Notes under the pieces: generated by a model
What the model was told of the DNA's origin: nothing
The model's input: the letters and a program-made list of their open reading frames with translations, nothing else
The model's database searches: none
Program-made: the position numbers and the translations under genes
Part shown: positions 50,759 through 59,578 of the stretch, piece by piece
Numbering within the stretch: position 1 is the first letter of the stretch
Layout: each line of letters begins with the position of its first letter
DNA from: Nonomuraea turkmeniaca
Lineage (GTDB): Bacteria > Actinomycetota > Actinomycetes > Streptosporangiales > Streptosporangiaceae
Assembly: GCF_005889735.1 (NCBI RefSeq)
Contig: NZ_VCKY01000033.1
Coordinates: forward strand, 1-60,441
Reading direction: 5' to 3'
DNA: 60,441 nucleotides

Positions 50759-52320
50759 GCGCATCTCGTAGTCGGCTCATGGCTGGTGCGTTAACGCTAG
50801 CGACCGCCCTGCTGGCATCCGCCTGCTCCGGTACCGGCGGTGGCGGTGGCGGCGAGTCGAACCAGGCCGACGCCAACACCATCACCTTCATGACCAAGCT
50901 GTTCGGCACGGCCCCGAACCCGCAGGGCGAGCTGCACCAGGCGATCGAGAAGTTCCTCGGTAAGAAGATCAAGGTCACCTGGGTGCCGAACGCGGACTAC
51001 CAGGAGAAGGTCAACGTCACGCTGGCCTCCGACAACATCCCCGACGTCATGGTGGTCAACCCGAAGTCGCCGGCCTTCGGCAAGGCGGCGGCGGCCGGGG
51101 CGTTCTGGGACCTCACCGACAAGATCAAGAAGTATCCCAACCTGGTCGGTGACGAGAAGGTTCTGCTCAACTCCTCGATCAACGGCAAGATCTACGGCCC
51201 CTACCGGACCAGGCCGCTGCTCCGCTCCGCGGTCATGATCCGCGCCGACTGGCTGAAGAAGGTCGGCCTGGAGGCGCCCAAGACCACGGACGACCTCTAC
51301 AAGATCGCCGAAGCGTTCACCAAGAAGGACCCGGACGGCAACGGTAAGGACGACACCTACGGCCTGATCATTCCCAAGTGGCCGGGCGTCGAGTTCGCGG
51401 CCTCCAACCCGTTCAACGTGATCGACGTCTGGTTCGGCGCCCCGAACAACTGGGGCGAGCGCGACGGCAAGCTCGTGCCGGAGTTCGACACGCCAGAGTT
51501 CTTCGAGGCCAACCGCTTCATGAAGAAGATGATCCAGGAGGGCCTCGTCAACCCGGACTGGAACACGCTCGACACCGCCAAGTGGAACGACCCGTTCGTC
51601 CAGAACAAGGGCGGCATCATCATCGACGTCGACGTCCGCGCCACCCAGCTGCTCGACCTGTTCAAGGAGCAGGACCCGCAGACCTACGGCGACAAGGTCC
51701 TCACCGTCGGCAACCTCTCCCGTCCTGACGGCAAGAAGTTCTCCCTGCCGTTCAGCGGCTACAACGACATCCTGGCGGTCTCCAAGCAGCGGGTGAAGAC
51801 CGAGGCTCAGCTCGACGAGCTGCTGAAGACCCTCGACAAACTGGCCAGCAAGGAAGGCCAGGTCCTGCTCAGCAACGGCATCGAGGGACGCAACTTCAAG
51901 GTCGAGAACGGCGAAGCCGTCCTGATCAACCAGGACGACCCCAAGGTCAAGCAGGTCCAGGACGACGTCGACAAGGCCTTCATCCAGCTCGGCACCCAGG
52001 CCAGCACCGGCACCACCGGTATCGCCTACCCGCGTGTCCCCCCGGAGGCGCCGTATCGGAAGGACCTTGCCGAGCGCAAGGAGCGCGTGGCCGAGGACCT
52101 GAAGACGGCCGTGTTCGACCCCAGCCTGCCGGTGGTCCCGCCGACCCTGGTGGCCAAGGGCGCGACGCTCAACCCGATCGTCACCGACGCGCGGGTCAAG
52201 TACCTCGCCGGCCAGCTCACCGAGGAGCAGCTGAAGGCCGAGATCAAGCGCTGGTACGACGGCGGCGGCACGCAGATCGCCCAGGAGATCAACGACCTGG
52301 TCTCCAAGCTCGGCCAGTGA
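50755..52320 (+). CDS. extracellular sugar-binding lipoprotein (LplA/YtcQ-like)
   Basis: The large 521-residue solute-binding protein has a lipoprotein signal (lipobox ASAC, Cys24) followed by a Gly-rich linker. Segments MTKLFGTAPNPQGELHQ, VMVVNPKSP and YGPYRTRPLLRSAVMIRADWLKKVG match the LplA-type family that binds long oligosaccharides. It probably captures unsaturated or saturated rhamnogalacturonan oligosaccharides at the cell surface. It is coupled to the yesL-like gene and separated from the permease gene by a strong hairpin. Confidence 0.92.
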   Translation: MSASRSRLMAGALTLATALLASACSGTGGGGGGESNQADANTITFMTKLFGTAPNPQGELHQAIEKFLGKKIKVTWVPNADYQEKVNVTLASDNIPDVMVVNPKSPAFGKAAAAGAFWDLTDKIKKYPNLVGDEKVLLNSSINGKIYGPYRTRPLLRSAVMIRADWLKKVGLEAPKTTDDLYKIAEAFTKKDPDGNGKDDTYGLIIPKWPGVEFAASNPFNVIDVWFGAPNNWGERDGKLVPEFDTPEFFEANRFMKKMIQEGLVNPDWNTLDTAKWNDPFVQNKGGIIIDVDVRATQLLDLFKEQDPQTYGDKVLTVGNLSRPDGKKFSLPFSGYNDILAVSKQRVKTEAQLDELLKTLDKLASKEGQVLLSNGIEGRNFKVENGEAVLINQDDPKVKQVQDDVDKAFIQLGTQASTGTTGIAYPRVPPEAPYRKDLAERKERVAEDLKTAVFDPSLPVVPPTLVAKGATLNPIVTDARVKYLAGQLTEEQLKAEIKRWYDGGGTQIAQEINDLVSKLGQ

Positions 52321-52328
52321 TGTGACCC

Positions 52329-52356
52329 GGGAGGGGCCCCCAACCGGGCCCCTCCC
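52329..52356 (+). promoter_or_regulatory. intercistronic hairpin between binding-protein and permease genes
   Basis: GGGAGGGGCCC (52329-52339) and GGGCCCCTCCC (52346-52356) form a perfect 11-bp stem with a 6-nt loop, 8 nt past the stop codon. Geometry and location match 39668-39695. A role in unequal expression of binding protein and permeases is inferred. Confidence 0.6.
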
Positions 52357-52372
52357 CTAGAAAGGAGGCCGA

Positions 52373-53335
52373 GTGGCCACCGACCTGGCGCCGCCACCGG
52401 TCAAGGCGGCCAAGGTAGCCGGGCACAAGCCCAACAGAGCCCAGACGCTGTGGCGCTACCGATGGCTGTACCTGCTGCTCATCCCCGGGCTGGCGTACTT
52501 CTTCGTCTTCAAGTACGTCCCGATGCGCGGCCTGCAGATCGCCTTCCAGGACTTCGTGCCGTTCCTGGGCTACAACGGCAGCGAGTGGGTGGGCTTCAAG
52601 CACTTCGTGGACCTGTTCACCGGGCCCGACTTCAACCGCTTGATGTACAACACGCTGTTCCTGGCGTTTCTGAACATCATCTTCGTCTTCCCGGCGCCGA
52701 TCATCGTGGCGCTGATGCTGAACGAGCTGCGGATCAACGTCCTCAAGCGCTCGGTGCAGTCGCTGATCTACATCCCGCACTTCCTGTCCTGGACGATCGT
52801 CGCGTCGCTGACGTACATCCTGTTCTCCGTCGACTACGGCGTTCTCGCCGGCTGGATCCACGAGTTCCTGGGCGGGCAGAAGATCGACTACGTGGCGCAG
52901 CCGGATTGGTTCCGGTCGATCATCATCCTGCAGACGCTCTGGAAGACCACCGGGTGGACCACGATCATCTATCTGGCGGCGCTGGCCGGGGTGAGCCCGG
53001 AACTGTACGAGGCGGCCAGGATGGACGGCGCGGGACGGTGGCGGCAGTTGTGGCACGTCACGCTCCCGGCGATCCGCCCGACGATCGTCGTCATGGCCAT
53101 CCTCATGTCCGGCAACCTGCTCGACATGAGCTTCGAGCAGATCTGGCTCATGACCAACAACCTGAACCGCGGTACCGCCGACGTCTTCGACACCTTCGTC
53201 TACTACGTGGGCATCAACCAGGGCGCGTACAGCTACGCGACCGCCGTCGGACTGTTCAAGGGCGTCGCGGGAGTCCTGTTGATCTTCGGTTCCAACTGGC
53301 TGGCCAAGCGCCTCGGCCAGCGTGGCCTGTTCTAG
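52373..53335 (+). CDS. sugar ABC permease (LplB-like)
   Basis: The 320-residue CUT1-type permease opens with the LplB-style pattern (LYLLLIPGLAYFFVFKYVPMRGLQIAFQDF) and has an EAA loop, ELYEAARMDGAGRWRQLWHVTLPAIRP. It partners with the following permease; as in the mannoside operon no ATPase is nearby. GTG 52373 follows AAAGGAGG, one of the best ribosome sites in the window. Confidence 0.93.
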   Translation: MATDLAPPPVKAAKVAGHKPNRAQTLWRYRWLYLLLIPGLAYFFVFKYVPMRGLQIAFQDFVPFLGYNGSEWVGFKHFVDLFTGPDFNRLMYNTLFLAFLNIIFVFPAPIIVALMLNELRINVLKRSVQSLIYIPHFLSWTIVASLTYILFSVDYGVLAGWIHEFLGGQKIDYVAQPDWFRSIIILQTLWKTTGWTTIIYLAALAGVSPELYEAARMDGAGRWRQLWHVTLPAIRPTIVVMAILMSGNLLDMSFEQIWLMTNNLNRGTADVFDTFVYYVGINQGAYSYATAVGLFKGVAGVLLIFGSNWLAKRLGQRGLF

Positions 53336-53343
53336 GAGCGACC

Positions 53344-54219
53344 ATGTCTGTCAATCAATACCGCTCTGTGGGCAGCCGCATCTTCGACGCGATCAACATC
53401 GCGGTCCTCGTCGGGCTGGGGCTGATCACGCTCCTGCCGCTGCTGTACGTCCTGGCCGGATCGTTCGCCTCCGAGTCGGAGATCGCCTCGCGGACGTTCT
53501 TCCTGTGGCCGGAGAAGTTCGTCACCAGCACCTACGAGTACATCTTCGCCACCGACGTGTTCATCAGGGCGCTGCTCACGACCATCGGGGTGACGGTCGT
53601 CGGCACGGTCGTCCAGGTCGGGCTCACGCTCACCATGGCCTACCCGCTGGCCAAGCGGTACCTGCCGGGCCGTACCCTGGCGCTCAACCTGGTGATCTTC
53701 ACGGTGGTGTTCGGCGGCGGCATCATCCCCACCTACCTGGTCGTCCGCGACCTCGGGCTGCTCAACAGCTACTGGGCGCTGATCCTGCCGCTCGCGATCA
53801 ACCCCTTCTACCTGATCATCGTCAAGAGCTTCTTCCAGGAGCTGCCCGAGGCGCTGGAGGAGGCGGCACGCATCGACGGCGCCACCGAGATGGGCGTCTT
53901 CTGGAAGATCGTGCTGCCACTGTCCAAGCCGATCATCGCGACGTTCTCGCTGTTCTACGCCGTGGGCATCTGGAACGACTACATGTCGCCGCTGCTCTAC
54001 ATCGACGACTCGAGCAAGTGGACGCTGCAGGTGCTGGTGCGCCAGCTCACCGGCGCGGACGCGCAGAACGCGCTGTCGGCCATGGAGACGGTGTTCTTCC
54101 CCACCCAGGGGTTGAAGTTCGCCGTCGTGGTCATCGCCACGCTGCCGATCCTCTGCTTCTACCCGTTCCTGCAGAAGCACTTCGTCAAGGGCGTGCTGAT
54201 CGGCTCGGTCAAGGAATGA
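53344..54219 (+). CDS. sugar ABC permease (LplC-like)
   Basis: The 291-residue permease has the LplC pattern (ITLLPLLYVLAGSFASESEIASRTFFLWPEKF) and an EAA motif, ALEEAARIDGATEMGVFWKIVLPLSKP. It completes the transporter with the LplA- and LplB-like proteins. The ATG follows GGAG in TAGGAGCGACC. Its stop overlaps the esterase start by 4 nt. Confidence 0.93.
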   Translation: MSVNQYRSVGSRIFDAINIAVLVGLGLITLLPLLYVLAGSFASESEIASRTFFLWPEKFVTSTYEYIFATDVFIRALLTTIGVTVVGTVVQVGLTLTMAYPLAKRYLPGRTLALNLVIFTVVFGGGIIPTYLVVRDLGLLNSYWALILPLAINPFYLIIVKSFFQELPEALEEAARIDGATEMGVFWKIVLPLSKPIIATFSLFYAVGIWNDYMSPLLYIDDSSKWTLQVLVRQLTGADAQNALSAMETVFFPTQGLKFAVVVIATLPILCFYPFLQKHFVKGVLIGSVKE

Positions 54220-54836
54220 CGCCTGCGATCCTGCTGGCCGGGGACTCGACGGTGGCCTCGTGCCCGGCGTTCGAGGCGCCCATGTCGGGGTGGGGCGCGC
54301 AACTGGGCGCCCACGTGGGCCGCCCGGTGCGCAACTTCGCCAAGGGCGGCGCCACCACGGCCAGCCATCGCGCTGAAGGGCTCTGGGCGGCGCTGCTGCG
54401 CGAGGTCGTGCCCGGCGACCTGGTGGTGATCCAGTTCGGGCACAACGATCAGAAGGACCCTGGCCTGCCGTACCGGGACAACCTGCGCGCCTTCGTGAAG
54501 GAGGCGCGCGGGGCCGGGGCTCGGCCCGTGCTGTGCACGTCGGTGCAGCGGCGCCGATGGGAGGGCGACCGGCTGGTCCCGACGCACGGCGACTACCCCG
54601 AGCAGGTCCGGACGCTGGCCGCCGCCGAGGACGTGCCGTTGATCGACCTGACCGCCGCCACCACCGAGCTGTACGAGCGGCTCGGCCCAGAGGGGTCCAA
54701 AGCCCTGTTCACGCACTTCCCACCCGGCGTGCACCCGCTCTACCCGGACGGGATCGCCGACGACACGCACTTCTGCTTCCGCGGTGCCGACGAGGTGGCC
54801 GCGATCGTCGCCGAGCGATTGAAGGAGATCGCATGA
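54216..54836 (+). CDS. rhamnogalacturonan acetylesterase, GDSL/SGNH (YesT/RhgT-like)
   Basis: The 206-residue SGNH hydrolase has block I LLAGDSTVAS (nucleophile Ser), GGATT for the oxyanion Gly, block III GHNDQKD and block V DDTHFCFRGA (catalytic Asp-x-x-His). It matches CE12-type rhamnogalacturonan acetylesterases, which remove acetyl from galacturonic acid. No signal peptide is present, so it deacetylates imported fragments. ATGA overlaps at both ends couple it to its neighbours. Confidence 0.92.
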   Translation: MTPAILLAGDSTVASCPAFEAPMSGWGAQLGAHVGRPVRNFAKGGATTASHRAEGLWAALLREVVPGDLVVIQFGHNDQKDPGLPYRDNLRAFVKEARGAGARPVLCTSVQRRRWEGDRLVPTHGDYPEQVRTLAAAEDVPLIDLTAATTELYERLGPEGSKALFTHFPPGVHPLYPDGIADDTHFCFRGADEVAAIVAERLKEIA

Positions 54837-57415
54837 CGGAGCTGCGCTGGCTGGACCGACCGGGCGAGCAGGGGGTGACCTGGGGAGTCCCGTGGCCGCG
54901 CGGCGCGGTCGAGCGGGGCGCGCCGTTCGCGCTGAGCGACGCGGACGGCCGTGAGGTGCCTGTGCAGAGCTGGGTGACGGCCACGTGGCCGGACGGCTCG
55001 GTCAAATGGTCGGCCCACGCCATCGGCGCCCGGCCGGAGTGCTCGGAGTACCGGCTGGAGCCGGGCCGCGCGCCCGCCGCGTCCGCCACCACCGTCACCG
55101 TCGCCCGCGAGGGCGGCGTGCTGACGGTCGGCACCGGCGTGGTGACCTGGAGGATCGAGGAGGCCGGCGGCACGCTGGCCCGCTCGATCTCGCGCGGCGA
55201 CCGCGAGATCGCCAGGGACGTCCGCCTGGTGAGCCTCCGCCAGGCCGAGCCCACCCCCGACGAGGGCGGCCCGGTCGCCCGCGAGCAGGTCACCGGCGTG
55301 GTCGAGCGGGTCACGGTGGAGCAGGACGGCCCCGTGCGCGCCGTGGTGCGCCTGGAGGGCCGGCACGGCGACTGGCTGCCGTTCACCGTGCGCCTGTACT
55401 TCTACGCCGGCGCAGAGGACGTGCGGATCATGCACACGTTCGTCTGGGACGGCGACCCCGACCGGGACTTCCTGGCCGGGGTCGGCCTGCGTGCCGACGT
55501 CGTGATGCGCGACGAGCTCCACGACCGGCACGTCCGGCTGGCCGGCGACGGGGGTTTCCTCACCGAGGCGGTACGCGGCCTGACCGGCCTGCGCCTCGAC
55601 CCCGGCGAGTCCGTACGCAAGGCGCAGGTCGCGGGCCGGCCGTGCGGCGAGATCGACCCCGAAGTCGGCAACCGCCTGCACCTCATCCCCGCCTGGAACG
55701 ACTACACGCTCGACCAGGGCTCCGCCGACGGCTTCACGCTGCGCAAGCGCACCGCCGAAGGCCACGCGTGGGTGACGATCCCGTCGGGCGCCCGCTCGGC
55801 GGGCTACGGTTACGTGGGCGGCGTCAGCGGCGGGCTCGGCTTCGGCCTGCGGGACTTCTGGCGCCTGCACCCCACCCGCCTCGACATCAGGAACGCGGCC
55901 GCCGACCTGGCCACCGCGACCGTCTGGTTGTGGTCGCCGTCCGCGCCCGCCATGGACCTGCGCTTCTACCACGACGGCATGGGGCAGGACACCTTCGCCG
56001 AGCAGCTGGAGGGCCTGGAGATCACCTACGAGGACTACGAGCCGGGCTTCGGCGACGCCCGCGGCGTGGCCCGTACCCATGAGCTGACCCTGCGCGCCCT
56101 CGACGCCACGCCCGCCTCGGAAGACCTGGCCGCCTGCGCGGCCGCCATGAACGAGCCCGGCCTGCTCGTCGCGACCCCCGAGCGGATGCGGGAAGCCGGC
56201 GTGTTCGGCGTCTGGGAGCTGCCCGACCCCTCCACACCCGCGCACGCGCGCATCGAGGACCGCCTGGACTTCCTGTTCGATCTCTACGTGCGGGAACGCG
56301 AACAACGCCGCTGGTACGGGTTCTGGGACTACGGCGACGTCATGCACACCTACGACCCGGACCGGCACACCTGGCGCTACGACGTGGGCGGCTACGCCTG
56401 GGACAACTCGGAGCTCTCGCCCGACCTGTGGTTGTGGATGCAGTACCTGCGCACCGGCCGGTCCGACGTGTTCCGCTTCGCCGAGGCCATGACCCGGCAC
56501 ACCGGCGAGGTCGACGTCTACCACCTGGGCCGCTGGAAGGGCCTGGGCAGCCGGCACAACGTGCAGCATTGGGGCTGCAGCTGCAAGCAGTTGCGGATCT
56601 CCAACGCCGCCTACCGGCGGTTCTACTACTACCTGACCGCCGACGAGCGCACCGGCGACCTGATGGACGAGCTCAGCGTGCCCGAGGAGACGTTCACGGT
56701 CATCGACCCGCAGCGCAAGGTGCGCCAGGACGTCTACACCCCGGACCCGGCGGCGCTGTCGGTCGGCCTCGGCACCGACTGGGGCTCGCTGGCGGCGGCC
56801 TGGCTCACCCGCTGGGAACGGTACGGCGACGAGCGGGCCAGAGACCGGCTGCTCGGCACGATGGCCGGTATCGGGGCGCTGCCGCAGGGCTTCCTCACCG
56901 GCGAGGCCCGCTTCAATCTGGAGACCGGCCGGTTCGACGCCTCGAGCGACAAGATCTCCGTCTCGCACCTGTCGTCGCTGTTCGGGCTGCCGGAGATCTG
57001 CGCCGAGCTCATCGCGCTCGACCTGGGCGTCCCCGGGTTCGAGCGGGCGTGGCTGGACTACTGCCGCCTCTACCTCGCCACCCCCGAGCAGCAGGAGGCG
57101 GAGGTGGGGCGGCGGCTGAGCGGCATCTCGCTGATCCAGGCGCACAGCAGGCTCACCGCGTACGCGGCCGCCCGCACCGATGACGCCGCCCTGGCCGCGT
57201 GGGCGTGGCGGAAGTTCACCTTCGACGAGGGTGACCAGCTCAACAAGAACCAGCTGCAGCGGCAGGAGAACTGGGAGCTGACGCTGGTCGACGGTCCCGA
57301 AGTTCTGTCTCCTCTGCGGGAGGCGCCGTTCGTCAGCACCAACGGGGCCGCGCAGTACGGCCTGGCCGCCATCCACAACCTCGCCCTGATCGGCAAGCAC
57401 CTGGCGGAACATTAA
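54833..57415 (+). CDS. exo-rhamnogalacturonan lyase family protein (YetA/PcRGLX-like)
   Basis: The 860-residue protein has an N-terminal beta-barrel region (GVTWGVPWPRGAVERG, QSWVTATWPDGSVKWSAHA), a central beta-sandwich and a C-terminal alpha/alpha toroid (YGFWDYGDVMHTYDPDRHTWRYDVGGYAWDN, HNVQHWGCSCKQLR). This is the layout of YetA and the fungal exo-lyase PcRGLX (PL26). It should remove unsaturated disaccharides from rhamnogalacturonan-I oligomers, in the cytoplasm, since no signal is visible. The ATG follows GAAGGAGATCGC. Confidence 0.88.
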   Translation: MTELRWLDRPGEQGVTWGVPWPRGAVERGAPFALSDADGREVPVQSWVTATWPDGSVKWSAHAIGARPECSEYRLEPGRAPAASATTVTVAREGGVLTVGTGVVTWRIEEAGGTLARSISRGDREIARDVRLVSLRQAEPTPDEGGPVAREQVTGVVERVTVEQDGPVRAVVRLEGRHGDWLPFTVRLYFYAGAEDVRIMHTFVWDGDPDRDFLAGVGLRADVVMRDELHDRHVRLAGDGGFLTEAVRGLTGLRLDPGESVRKAQVAGRPCGEIDPEVGNRLHLIPAWNDYTLDQGSADGFTLRKRTAEGHAWVTIPSGARSAGYGYVGGVSGGLGFGLRDFWRLHPTRLDIRNAAADLATATVWLWSPSAPAMDLRFYHDGMGQDTFAEQLEGLEITYEDYEPGFGDARGVARTHELTLRALDATPASEDLAACAAAMNEPGLLVATPERMREAGVFGVWELPDPSTPAHARIEDRLDFLFDLYVREREQRRWYGFWDYGDVMHTYDPDRHTWRYDVGGYAWDNSELSPDLWLWMQYLRTGRSDVFRFAEAMTRHTGEVDVYHLGRWKGLGSRHNVQHWGCSCKQLRISNAAYRRFYYYLTADERTGDLMDELSVPEETFTVIDPQRKVRQDVYTPDPAALSVGLGTDWGSLAAAWLTRWERYGDERARDRLLGTMAGIGALPQGFLTGEARFNLETGRFDASSDKISVSHLSSLFGLPEICAELIALDLGVPGFERAWLDYCRLYLATPEQQEAEVGRRLSGISLIQAHSRLTAYAAARTDDAALAAWAWRKFTFDEGDQLNKNQLQRQENWELTLVDGPEVLSPLREAPFVSTNGAAQYGLAAIHNLALIGKHLAEH

Positions 57416-57442
57416 TCGGAGGTTTGGCCGCGCGCGTGGCCA

Positions 57443-57517
57443 TACACTGATCGGTATGCACACTCCCGATTGATCGGCGTCGCACGCCCAAACCCTCGTT
57501 TCCTAGCTCGGGAGTGT
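57443..57517 (+). promoter_or_regulatory. candidate uORF attenuator ahead of the ABC-F gene
   Basis: TACACT (57443-57448) is a -10 that ends 7 nt before ATG 57456 of a five-codon uORF. ACACTCCCGA (57460-57469), inside the uORF, pairs perfectly with TCGGGAGTGT (57508-57517), which contains the only ribosome-site-like GGGAG of the ABC-F gene. An alternative hairpin, ATCGG (57450-57454) with CCGAT (57466-57470), would compete. This is the architecture of translational attenuation by ribosome stalling. Confidence 0.5.
57456..57473 (+). CDS. upstream ORF encoding MHTPD
   Basis: ATG CAC ACT CCC GAT TGA encodes a five-residue leader peptide. A TANNNT element ends 7 nt upstream, so it would be translated from a leaderless mRNA. 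Pro as the fourth codon and Asp before the stop could slow termination. Proof of translation is lacking. Confidence 0.4.
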   Translation: MHTPD

Positions 57518-57526
57518 TCCGCCACC

Positions 57527-59125
57527 ATGATCATCGCCAATGATATAGAGCTGCGCGCGGGCGCGCGCCTGCTCATTGAGAAAGCCACCTTCCGGGTCAA
57601 CGCCGGGGACAAGATCGGGCTCGTCGGCCGCAACGGCGCGGGCAAGACGACGTTGACCAAGGTCCTGGCGGGTGAGGCGCTGCCCGCCGCCGGCTCCGTC
57701 GCCACCAGCGGCAGTGTGGGCTACCTGCCGCAGGACCCGCGCACCGGCGACCTGCAGGTGCTGGCCCGCGACCGCATCCTGTCCGCGCGCGGGCTCGATG
57801 AGGTGCTCCGCAAGCTGCGCGAGGCGGAGCTCGGCATGTCGTCGGCCGACGAGCGCACCCGCGAGAAGGCGGTCAAGCGCTACGGCCGCCTCGAGGACCA
57901 GATGCACGTGCTGGGCGGGTACGCCGCCGAGTCAGAGGCGGCCTCCATCGCCTCCAGTCTCGGGCTGCCGGACCGCGTCCTGACGCAGCCGTTGCAAACG
58001 CTTTCCGGGGGTCAGCGCAGGCGCGTGGAATTGGCGCGAATTCTTTTCAGCGGGGCGGAAACTCTCCTTCTCGACGAGCCGACAAACCACCTAGATGCGG
58101 ACTCAATCGGGTGGCTTCGTGATTTTTTGCGATCCCATCAGGGCGGCTTGGTGATCATCAGTCACGACGTCGGCCTTCTTGAAGCGACGGTCAACAAGGT
58201 TCTGCACCTGGACGCCAACCGGTCGGTGATCGATCACTACAACGTCGGCTGGACGGCGTACCTCGCTCAGCGTGAGACCGACGAGAAGCGCCGCAAGCGC
58301 GAGCGCGCCAACGCCGAGAAACAGGCCGGTGCGCTGCTGGCGCAGGCCGACAAGATGCGCGCCAAGGCCACCAAGGCGAAGGCCGCCCAGGACATGATGC
58401 GCCGGGCGCACCGGTTGCTGTCCGGCACCGAGGAAGAGCGCAAAAGCGACAAGGTTGCGCGGCTGCGTTTCCCCGAGCCGCAGCCGTGCGGGCGCACCCC
58501 GCTCATGGCCGAGGGCCTGTCCAAGTCGTACGGCTCGCTGGAGGTCTTCACCGACGTCAACGTGGCCATCGACCGCGGCCACAGGGTCGTCATCCTCGGG
58601 CTGAACGGCGCGGGCAAGACCACGCTGCTGCGCCTGCTCGGCAACATCGAGGAGCCCGACACCGGCGAGATCCGGCCGGGCCACGGCCTCAAGATCGGCT
58701 ATTACGCGCAGGAGCACGAAACGCTGGACTCCGGCCGGACCCTGCTGGAGAACATGCGCTCGGCCGGCGGCGAGTTCACCGACACCGAGCTGCGCAAGGT
58801 GCTCGGGTCGTTCCTGTTCACCGGCGACGACGTCGACAAGCCCGCCGGTGTCCTCTCCGGCGGGGAGAAGACCCGGCTGGCGCTGGCCATGCTGGTGCTC
58901 TCCAGCGCCAATGTCCTCCTTCTCGACGAGCCCACGAACAACCTCGATCCGGTCAGCCGGGAGCAGGTTCTCAACGCTCTGAGGTCGTATTCAGGAGCAA
59001 TCGTCCTAGTCACACATGACGAGGGTGCCGTTGACGCCCTGTCACCGGATAGGGTGATCTTGCTACCTGACGGAACTGAAGACGCGTGGAGCGACGAATT
59101 TTCCGATCTTGTGGCACTTGCCTGA
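57527..59125 (+). CDS. ABC-F family ATPase
   Basis: The 532-residue protein has two ATPase domains, with Walker A motifs GRNGAGKTT and GLNGAGKTT and signatures LSGGQRRR and LSGGEKTR. A basic ~90-residue interdomain linker (TDEKRRKRERANAEKQAGALLAQADKMRAKATKAKAAQ) is the ribosome-reaching segment. No membrane domain is present. ABC-F proteins act on ribosomes as translation factors or protect against ribosome-targeting antibiotics; which applies here is open. ATG 57527 is 12 nt after GGGAG in the attenuator arm. Upstream in-frame codons are spacer. Confidence 0.93.
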   Translation: MIIANDIELRAGARLLIEKATFRVNAGDKIGLVGRNGAGKTTLTKVLAGEALPAAGSVATSGSVGYLPQDPRTGDLQVLARDRILSARGLDEVLRKLREAELGMSSADERTREKAVKRYGRLEDQMHVLGGYAAESEAASIASSLGLPDRVLTQPLQTLSGGQRRRVELARILFSGAETLLLDEPTNHLDADSIGWLRDFLRSHQGGLVIISHDVGLLEATVNKVLHLDANRSVIDHYNVGWTAYLAQRETDEKRRKRERANAEKQAGALLAQADKMRAKATKAKAAQDMMRRAHRLLSGTEEERKSDKVARLRFPEPQPCGRTPLMAEGLSKSYGSLEVFTDVNVAIDRGHRVVILGLNGAGKTTLLRLLGNIEEPDTGEIRPGHGLKIGYYAQEHETLDSGRTLLENMRSAGGEFTDTELRKVLGSFLFTGDDVDKPAGVLSGGEKTRLALAMLVLSSANVLLLDEPTNNLDPVSREQVLNALRSYSGAIVLVTHDEGAVDALSPDRVILLPDGTEDAWSDEFSDLVALA

Positions 59126-59238
59126 TCTTAATTTGAGTGGGTACGGATCTTTTCCCGTGGAGTAGGTAGCCGATCCCGCTGAAATGACTGATCATGGCGG
59201 AGTAACGCTGCGGAAGTCCGGCACTACAGGAGGTACTC

Positions 59239-59454
59239 GTGGCCGAGACACTGAAGAAGGGCACCCGGGTCACCGGGGCCGACCGGGAAAAACTGGCCGG
59301 CGATCTCAAGAAGCGCTACGCCGCGGGCGAGAGCATCCGCGCCCTGGCTGCTTCTACCGGTCGGTCCTACGGGTTCATCCATCGCATCCTGAGCGAGTCC
59401 GGTGTGACTCTGCGCGGGCGCGGCGGGGCGACCCGAGGCAAGTCCAAGCGCTGA
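59239..59454 (+). CDS. small helix-turn-helix protein
   Basis: The 71-residue basic protein has a central HTH (RYAAGESIRALAASTGRSYGFIHRILSESGVTLR, residues ~26-59) and a Gly/Arg/Lys-rich C-terminus. Its resolvase/Hin-like HTH without a catalytic domain suggests DNA binding. It is conserved in actinobacteria but without an established function that I know of. The GTG at 59239 has AGGAGG 6 nt upstream. The 113-nt upstream gap holds no feature I can support. Confidence 0.85.
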   Translation: MAETLKKGTRVTGADREKLAGDLKKRYAAGESIRALAASTGRSYGFIHRILSESGVTLRGRGGATRGKSKR

Positions 59455-59504
59455 CGGCCGCCTCGGAACGTGCGACCGCAGCCGCCCGTCCCTAGTCAGC
59501 CGGC

Positions 59505-59548
59505 GTCGCGCCCGAGCCAGAATCATATTCTGTAGGCTCGGGCGCGAC
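59505..59548. terminator. strong terminator between HTH and crotonase genes
   Basis: GTCGCGCCCGAGCC (59505-59518) pairs perfectly with GGCTCGGGCGCGAC (59535-59548). Inside, AGAAT and ATTCT extend the stem around CAT. It lies 50 nt past the HTH gene stop. Confidence 0.75.
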
Positions 59549-59578
59549 GGTCAGCACTGTGGCTGGAGGGATCGGGCG

